DNA of 56,413 nucleotides. Origin: Bacteroidota bacterium (lineage in GTDB: Bacteria; Bacteroidota; Bacteroidia; Chitinophagales; Chitinophagaceae). Below, one piece after another: positions 52,019 to 56,413 of this stretch. How positions within the stretch are numbered: the first letter of the stretch is position 1; each line of letters starts with the position of its first letter. The stretch spans positions 1-56,413 of the forward strand of contig JAFDYF010000006.1 in assembly GCA_018267575.1 (NCBI GenBank), in the 5' to 3' direction. The notes under the pieces were generated by a model. The model ran no database searches and was not told the origin of the DNA. It saw nothing but the letters and a program-made list of their open reading frames with translations. The position numbers and the translations under genes were made by a program.

Positions 52019-52049
52019 GCTTTTCCAAAGTTTAAAACTTTGAAAAAGC
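52019..52049. repeat. 31-nt palindrome, second copy
   Basis: GCTTTTCCAAAGTTT, central A, then AAACTTTGAAAAAGC: one mismatch between arms and the same 31-nt length and core as the copy at 6328-6358. It lies 80 bp downstream of the GNAT gene and may act as its terminator. Confidence 0.85.
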
Positions 52050-52193
52050 GGTTGCTACATGAATAGCTTTTTGAAACTTATATCAATTTCCTATCGACAA
52101 ACTTTCCCGTTTGGTAGCAAAGTTTTCATTTTTTGCATCATTTGAAAATTTTGTGATTGATCAGCAAATATGTTTGTTCCATAAACAATCAAC

Positions 52194-52871
52194 ATGGAAC
52201 CACTAACAATTTCAAAACCCAGTTTCTTTAGTTTAAAATATTCAACCTCCATTCGGATATGGCATTGGCTTATCTTTTTGTTCATGACGGCCTCGATCGT
52301 GTCCGTTTTGGTGGCCTCTACCTTATTCGAGGATGACCACGATGGACCGAGGGATAAAGACCATCAATCACCCACAGAGCAAAAAGGGGAGGAGCATCAT
52401 TTTGATCCTTCTAAACTAAGCCCAGAACAACGTGTCGCCTTTACGTATAGGCATAAGGTTTGGGATGTACACCAATATATCGGCTTTGGATTGTCTTTTC
52501 TATTGTTGAGCAGGGTAGTTATAGAAGCTACCCGAAACAAAGAAGAACGGCTTATGAAACGCATCCATAAAGCGGTAAGCATTCCCGTGAATGGCAAGGA
52601 GGAGCAACAGGATAAAAAGCATTTTTTATTCGTGAAGAGAGCTTATCTAGTTTTCTATATACTGTTCTTTCTTATGGCAATCACGGGATTGATCATGGCC
52701 TTCGACCATACCGCATTTTTAAAACCGGTTGTAGGCCCGGCACATCAGATCCATGGTTTTGTGCAATATCTCATTTATGCGTATATCATTGCCCATATGG
52801 TGGGTGTGGTACGTGCCGATATGAACAAGCAAAAAGGAATGGTTTCGGCCATGATCAATGGTGGGGAGTAA
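52194..52871 (+). CDS. Cytochrome b561-like membrane protein
   Basis: A 225-residue protein with about four membrane helices (about 23-43, 92-110, 148-170 and 186-206). Histidines suited to b-haem ligation are His24 (RIWHWLIF), His87 and His93 (YRHKVWDVHQYIGF), His184, His187 (GPAHQIHGFV) and His201 (IAHMVGV). Family members shuttle electrons between quinones and periplasmic partners. A charged loop (about 47-75, rich in His, Asp and Glu) lies between helices 1 and 2. No partner cytochrome or dehydrogenase is adjacent. Confidence 0.82.
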   Translation: MEPLTISKPSFFSLKYSTSIRIWHWLIFLFMTASIVSVLVASTLFEDDHDGPRDKDHQSPTEQKGEEHHFDPSKLSPEQRVAFTYRHKVWDVHQYIGFGLSFLLLSRVVIEATRNKEERLMKRIHKAVSIPVNGKEEQQDKKHFLFVKRAYLVFYILFFLMAITGLIMAFDHTAFLKPVVGPAHQIHGFVQYLIYAYIIAHMVGVVRADMNKQKGMVSAMINGGE

Positions 52872-52957
52872 CATTTAAAAACTCCTATGAGCTTGGTTTA
52901 TGGTGAATACATTGGTAACCTTTTACCAACATAAGACTGAGCTCATCGTAGGTCTAG

Positions 52958-53659
52958 CTATAATTCAGCGTACAATTTGTCCACGAATGTTTTACTCATG
53001 GTGGTTATGCTTGCGTCATATTGTTCCAGGTATTGAAAGGTTTTCTTTTTGAGCGATTGCAACATGCCCAGTGTAAGTTTTTTGTCCGAGTTTTGGATAT
53101 TGATGCTGCCATCCTTTGCCATTGAGTTATCGGTATTAAACAGCTTGTAGGAAACAACCATGATATTATCCTCGGGCTGCAAGGTGAGGGTTTCCCAGCC
53201 AAAGGCATAAAGGATCACCCAAATCAAATGGCCTTTGTCATCAATCGCAAATCTCGTGGGGATTTTTTCAATAGTTAGTTCAAGCCTTCGGCCATTCAAT
53301 TTTTGTTTTAGTCCCTTGTTCGAATAGGACATAACGGTTGACGTGAAATTATGGACAGCAATCTGTGGGTTTAAGCTGCATGTATTTTTATAATCCCATT
53401 GCCAGTAGAACAATAAGGGTAAAAGATGGCTTGTTTTTTTCTCCGTGGTGGAAAGCCGGTTGTCCATCGATGGCAAATTGGAACTGATCTTAATCAGATC
53501 CGTTTTTGGCTTGGTTGGGGCCGGGGTAGCCCCATATTGGGTGGCTACCCATTTATTTATTTTTTTGGGGCCGAGGCAACTTTGAAAAAGGCAAAGAAAA
53601 AAGGAAAACAAAAATAGCTGTCGGGCAAGCAAGGTGATTTTCAAGAATGAGGTTGGCAT
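52958..53659 (-). CDS. Hypothetical lipoprotein
   Basis: A 233-residue protein with a hydrophobic signal (LFLFSFFLCLFQSC) ending in a lipobox-like FQSC at Cys29. The remainder is soluble, with a low-complexity Pro/Thr linker (ATPAPTKPKTD) and mixed alpha/beta character (LELTIEKIPTRFAIDDKGH, LQPEDNIMVVSYKL). I do not recognise a family. It is convergent with the cytochrome b gene. Confidence 0.65.
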   Translation of the reverse strand: MPTSFLKITLLARQLFLFSFFLCLFQSCLGPKKINKWVATQYGATPAPTKPKTDLIKISSNLPSMDNRLSTTEKKTSHLLPLLFYWQWDYKNTCSLNPQIAVHNFTSTVMSYSNKGLKQKLNGRRLELTIEKIPTRFAIDDKGHLIWVILYAFGWETLTLQPEDNIMVVSYKLFNTDNSMAKDGSINIQNSDKKLTLGMLQSLKKKTFQYLEQYDASITTMSKTFVDKLYAEL

Positions 53660-53869
53660 AGATGAGGTTATTTAAAAGTATACTGTAAAAATAATCTTTT
53701 TGGATTAGGTATCTGAGCAGAAAATGAAAATCTAAGCTGCTATTTGATGAAAGCTTGCTTTATGCATTTTGAATGGGAGCCTGAGTTCGCAAAACGGATA
53801 TCTGGTGTAACCACGGCCGGGTGTTGAGTGCCTGAATATGCCAAACATTTACCCCTCCCCTTGTTCCGG

Positions 53870-54913
53870 TTAGTTATGTGCGATGAATGGTCTTTTATCA
53901 TGAATAATCAATTTGGATTCCATAATGATTTTCGAATTGGGCACAGGCTCCAGCGAGTTCAATTGCTGTTTGCCCAATATCTCCAATAGGCTTTCCATGG
54001 CTTTCTGGCCTTGTTGATAAGGAAACTGCTCTAATGCGGCAAGTGGTGGAAAAGCAATATAATCAAGGATGGAACCATTGCCGCAGGTCACAAAGCAAAT
54101 ATCTTCGTTGATCTTCAATTTTTTTTCTTTGGCAATCTGGATGGCATCCAATGCCACATAATCATTGAACAATACGATGGCTGTTGGTTTTCTTTTTTGT
54201 GCCAGAAGTTGGTCCAGTGCTTGGGCGGAGCCTTCCCTACTCAGGTCGGATGATACAATCATGTTGGGATCGTATTTGAGCCTTTGTTTTTGTAGGGCGC
54301 TGATATATCCCTCCACCCTTTGTTGACAGGCCAAGAGTTTTTCAGGCCCATTGATCATGCCAATAGCGCGATGCCCTTTCTTCAAAAGGAATTTGACCGC
54401 TTGCTCCGCACCTTCCTGCATATCGCAGGCCACATAATTGATATTGACAAGATTGGGGATGCAATCAAAGAAAATAATAGGGATACCGTTTTTCTTGAGC
54501 ATTTCAAAATGGTCGTAGTTCACGGTTTTTTTTGCCATGGAGATGATCAGGCCATCAACCCGGTATTTTCGCATCATGCTTACAATCTCCTTTTCTCTTT
54601 CTTCCCCATTGTGCGACTGGCCAATCAATACCGAATAGTTGTGTTTACTGGCAGTATCTTCTATACCACTGATTGCAGAAGAAAAAAAAGTTTCGGACAA
54701 TTCTGGGAGAATGACGCCGATGGTAAAGGTTTTGCCTTTCTGGAAAAAAATAGCTTTTTGGTTTGGCTCATAGTCCATTTCCTTTGCCAACTGCGCTACC
54801 CGCATCTTGGTGCGTAGCCCGATGCTGGGATGCCCATTGAGCGCCCTGGATACACTCGATGCCGAGATGTTGAGCCGACTGGCTATTTGTTTGATAGTAG
54901 TGATGGTTGACAT
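53870..54913 (-). CDS. LacI-family transcriptional regulator
   Basis: A 347-residue repressor. The N-terminal HTH (TIKQIASRLNISASSVSRAL, with the hinge NQKAIFFQKGKTFTIGVILP) is followed by a periplasmic-binding-protein-like sensor (VDGLIISMAKK, HRAIGMINGPEKLL, AIVLFNDYVALDAIQIAKE). It should bind a sugar-type effector. The likely target is the upstream spacer, where a 16-bp palindrome with a central CG lies at 55003-55018. The DUF1080 gene is further upstream on the same strand. Confidence 0.92.
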   Translation of the reverse strand: MSTITTIKQIASRLNISASSVSRALNGHPSIGLRTKMRVAQLAKEMDYEPNQKAIFFQKGKTFTIGVILPELSETFFSSAISGIEDTASKHNYSVLIGQSHNGEEREKEIVSMMRKYRVDGLIISMAKKTVNYDHFEMLKKNGIPIIFFDCIPNLVNINYVACDMQEGAEQAVKFLLKKGHRAIGMINGPEKLLACQQRVEGYISALQKQRLKYDPNMIVSSDLSREGSAQALDQLLAQKRKPTAIVLFNDYVALDAIQIAKEKKLKINEDICFVTCGNGSILDYIAFPPLAALEQFPYQQGQKAMESLLEILGKQQLNSLEPVPNSKIIMESKLIIHDKRPFIAHN

Positions 54914-55408
54914 ACCCAAGATTTATTGTTTTAAAGAATACGTTCCCGGTCATTTCTCTTGCACTTGTTTTGCTGCAAATTATTTTCAAACTATCACCAC
55001 AGTGTTATCGCGATATCAGGATTCAGTTATCTTTTGATGAATAAAAATTTATGGGATGGGATAAGTGTTTAGTGATTGAGGATCGAGCTATCCAGTTCGT
55101 TCTAGTCCGGGATTGGTTGTTTAAAATGGGGTTTCCAAAACCCATTCCTTAAAATCGGTCTAATGGTACTAGGTCTTTGTTTCGACCTAGAAAATAGGGG
55201 GGAACTTGCTAAAAAACCTATTATCATGCTCAATGCCCATCCAGCTCTATTGGCAACTGCTTTAGAGCGGTTAGCTTTTTCGTTTGGGGATAATAGCGCA
55301 AGAAGCATTAGTATTGGTCGTTTAGCAAGCTATAACGTTAAACTAAAACGTTAAACTATGGTTTTTTGTGATGGAAACAAAATTTTATATATTAACAAAA
55401 TTTAAATT
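54914..55408. other. Spacer upstream of the LacI gene
   Basis: Holds the candidate operator at 55003-55018 and a 12-bp direct repeat, AACGTTAAACTA at 55334-55345 and 55347-55358. Opposed open frames of about 60-70 codons at 55102-55354 have no recognisable content and may be a gene remnant. Confidence 0.4.
55003..55018. promoter_or_regulatory. Candidate LacI-family operator
   Basis: TGTTATCGCGATATCA contains a perfect 10-bp palindrome (TATCGCGATA) with the central CG typical of LacI-family sites and outer TG/CA. Seven of eight half-site positions pair. It is about 90 bp upstream of the LacI gene start, consistent with autoregulation. Confidence 0.4.
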
Positions 55409-56182
55409 TTACAATTCTCTGACCCAGATATTTCGGTAGCTGATAGGTTTGCTTTTATCGCCATGGGCTTGCAGTTTGATGGGTGCAGGGCCATGCGGGT
55501 GGTAAGCGGGCTGTCCGACATAGGGGGTATCGCCCCTCAATTCAAAATTGTTTTGAACCAGCACCCCATTATGGAACACGGTTACCCTTGCTGCTGATTT
55601 CAGCTCGCCCGATTCAGTAAAACGGGGTGCCGTCCAAACCACATCGTAGTACTGCCATTCCCCAGGTTTTTTGCAGGCATTTACGAGTGGCGGCGATTGT
55701 TTGTAAATGCTGCCAGCCTGCCCATTTACATAAGTGCTGTTTTTATAGTTATCAAGCACTTGCAGTTCGTAGCCACCAGCACCCCAAGGAAAGGAAGCCA
55801 GAAAAATACCGCTATTGCCCCTGGCCTGTCCACTGCCTTGGATATCCGCAGGAATGCGGTATTCAATATGAAGTTGAAAATCCATAAACCTTCTCTTGGT
55901 TCTTAGATCACCTACTGTTTTGTCAACGGTCATGAAATTATCGGCAAGCACCCATTTTTTGGTTGAGTTGGTATCGCCTTCGGGAGCCCATTCGTTCAAA
56001 TTCTTTCCATCAAACAATATGATGGCGTCGGAGGGTGCCTGGCCACAGGCTCGCCCCGGGGTTACAACCTTAGGCACGGGTGTATAATATTCCGTATCCT
56101 CTGGTTTGGCATTTTCCTGTGCAAAAAGCGAAATAGAAAAAAATGCGGCAGGCAAAATGAGCGCAGCAATCTTTGGGGTCAT
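55409..56182 (-). CDS. DUF1080 (3-keto-disaccharide hydrolase) family protein
   Basis: A 257-residue exported protein with a signal peptide (about 5-21, ending SLFAQ). The DUF1080 domain, a ConA-like beta-sandwich, has IILFDGKNLNEW, RRFMDFQLHIEYRIP, GNSGIFLAS, GYELQVLDNY, GEWQYYDVVWTAPRF and the C-terminal ISYRNIWVREL. Family members act on glycosides, some as 3-keto-glucoside hydrolases. The chosen ATG (56182) gives a clean signal peptide; an upstream frame adds 48 residues without function. It may be controlled by the neighbouring LacI regulator. Confidence 0.88.
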   Translation of the reverse strand: MTPKIAALILPAAFFSISLFAQENAKPEDTEYYTPVPKVVTPGRACGQAPSDAIILFDGKNLNEWAPEGDTNSTKKWVLADNFMTVDKTVGDLRTKRRFMDFQLHIEYRIPADIQGSGQARGNSGIFLASFPWGAGGYELQVLDNYKNSTYVNGQAGSIYKQSPPLVNACKKPGEWQYYDVVWTAPRFTESGELKSAARVTVFHNGVLVQNNFELRGDTPYVGQPAYHPHGPAPIKLQAHGDKSKPISYRNIWVREL

Positions 56183-56413
56183 CGCAATCAGTTTTGAATT
56201 TATATAAAGAATTGGTTGGAGAAACAATATAGTATATTTTTTTAATGCGAATATGGCATTATATACAATTGGTAAGATAAATATATCAAAGGGATTAGCA
56301 AGCCGACCTTCCACGCCAACCGACAAGAGTTAAAAGGTATACATACTATTATAATAGGTAACGTGTTGTGCTATTAGCTTATCAAAAAAATAGGCATTGA
56401 TTAAGGCGTTTAT
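56183..56413. other. AT-rich sequence to the right edge
   Basis: Upstream region of the DUF1080 gene. No complete gene begins here; promoter elements of the DUF1080 gene are expected but no exact match was found. Confidence 0.3.

Noticed and set aside
55102..55354. Two opposed open frames of 63-68 codons
   Set aside because: They overlap each other and neither shows recognisable domains; mentioned only as a possible remnant in the spacer entry.

Overview
This window looks like chromosomal DNA of a member of the Bacteroidota, probably of the Chitinophagales/Chitinophagaceae type. The evidence is two proteins with type IX secretion (T9SS) C-terminal sorting domains, TonB-dependent receptors with an N-terminal carboxypeptidase-regulatory-like domain, a GH92 mannosidase, lipoproteins of the 'CKK' type, and promoters of the TTTG-N19-TAnnTTTG form. 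The genus cannot be fixed from sequence reading alone. I saw no rRNA, convincing tRNA, CRISPR array, insertion sequence or integrase.

Layout. 0.5-5 kb: a giant PKD-repeat adhesin with a gliding-type sorting domain. 5-6.4 kb: an MpaB/DUF2236 protein and an orphan HigA antitoxin surrounded by palindromic repeats. 6.4-10.7 kb: a TonB receptor/beta-helix lipoprotein operon behind four TTAA motifs at exactly 11-bp spacing (PHO-box-like). 10.9-13.2 kb: a GH92 alpha-mannosidase. 13.7-17.7 kb: an FAD oxidoreductase, a seven-helix protein resembling membrane terpene cyclases (Pyr4 type), and a class III adenylate cyclase that overlaps it by 4 bp. 17.8-21 kb: an internally duplicated T9SS-exported protein. 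21.6-23.6 kb: a type II restriction-modification pair with overlapping 3' ends.

23.6-37.1 kb is the most unusual part: about eleven small accessory units (serine hydrolase, alpha/beta hydrolase, two nearly identical hexapeptide acetyltransferases, ORF6N protein, membrane protein, lipocalin-like protein, DtxR regulator plus TonB receptor, cupin, DJ-1/PfpI protein, a toxin-antitoxin pair, a PRA-isomerase-like gene). Most are separated by divergent copies of a composite intergenic repeat of roughly 100-200 bp. The region resembles a cassette array, but the repeats do not fit classical integron attC sites and no integrase is present. Its distal end is decaying: the HTH antitoxin carries a stop codon, the PIN toxin is frameshifted, and the isomerase is split.

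37-56.4 kb: a P-type ATPase, an O-antigen-type flippase, an AraC regulator, a ParE toxin remnant, a cytochrome c/FG-GAP fusion with a deacetylase-like protein, an operon of a three-domain AraC regulator with a truncated globin and a berberine-bridge-type oxidoreductase, a GNAT acetyltransferase, a cytochrome b561-like protein, a LacI regulator and a DUF1080 hydrolase. A recurring 31-nt palindrome (6328, 52019, with variants at 5845, 17702 and 113) marks several intergenic regions.
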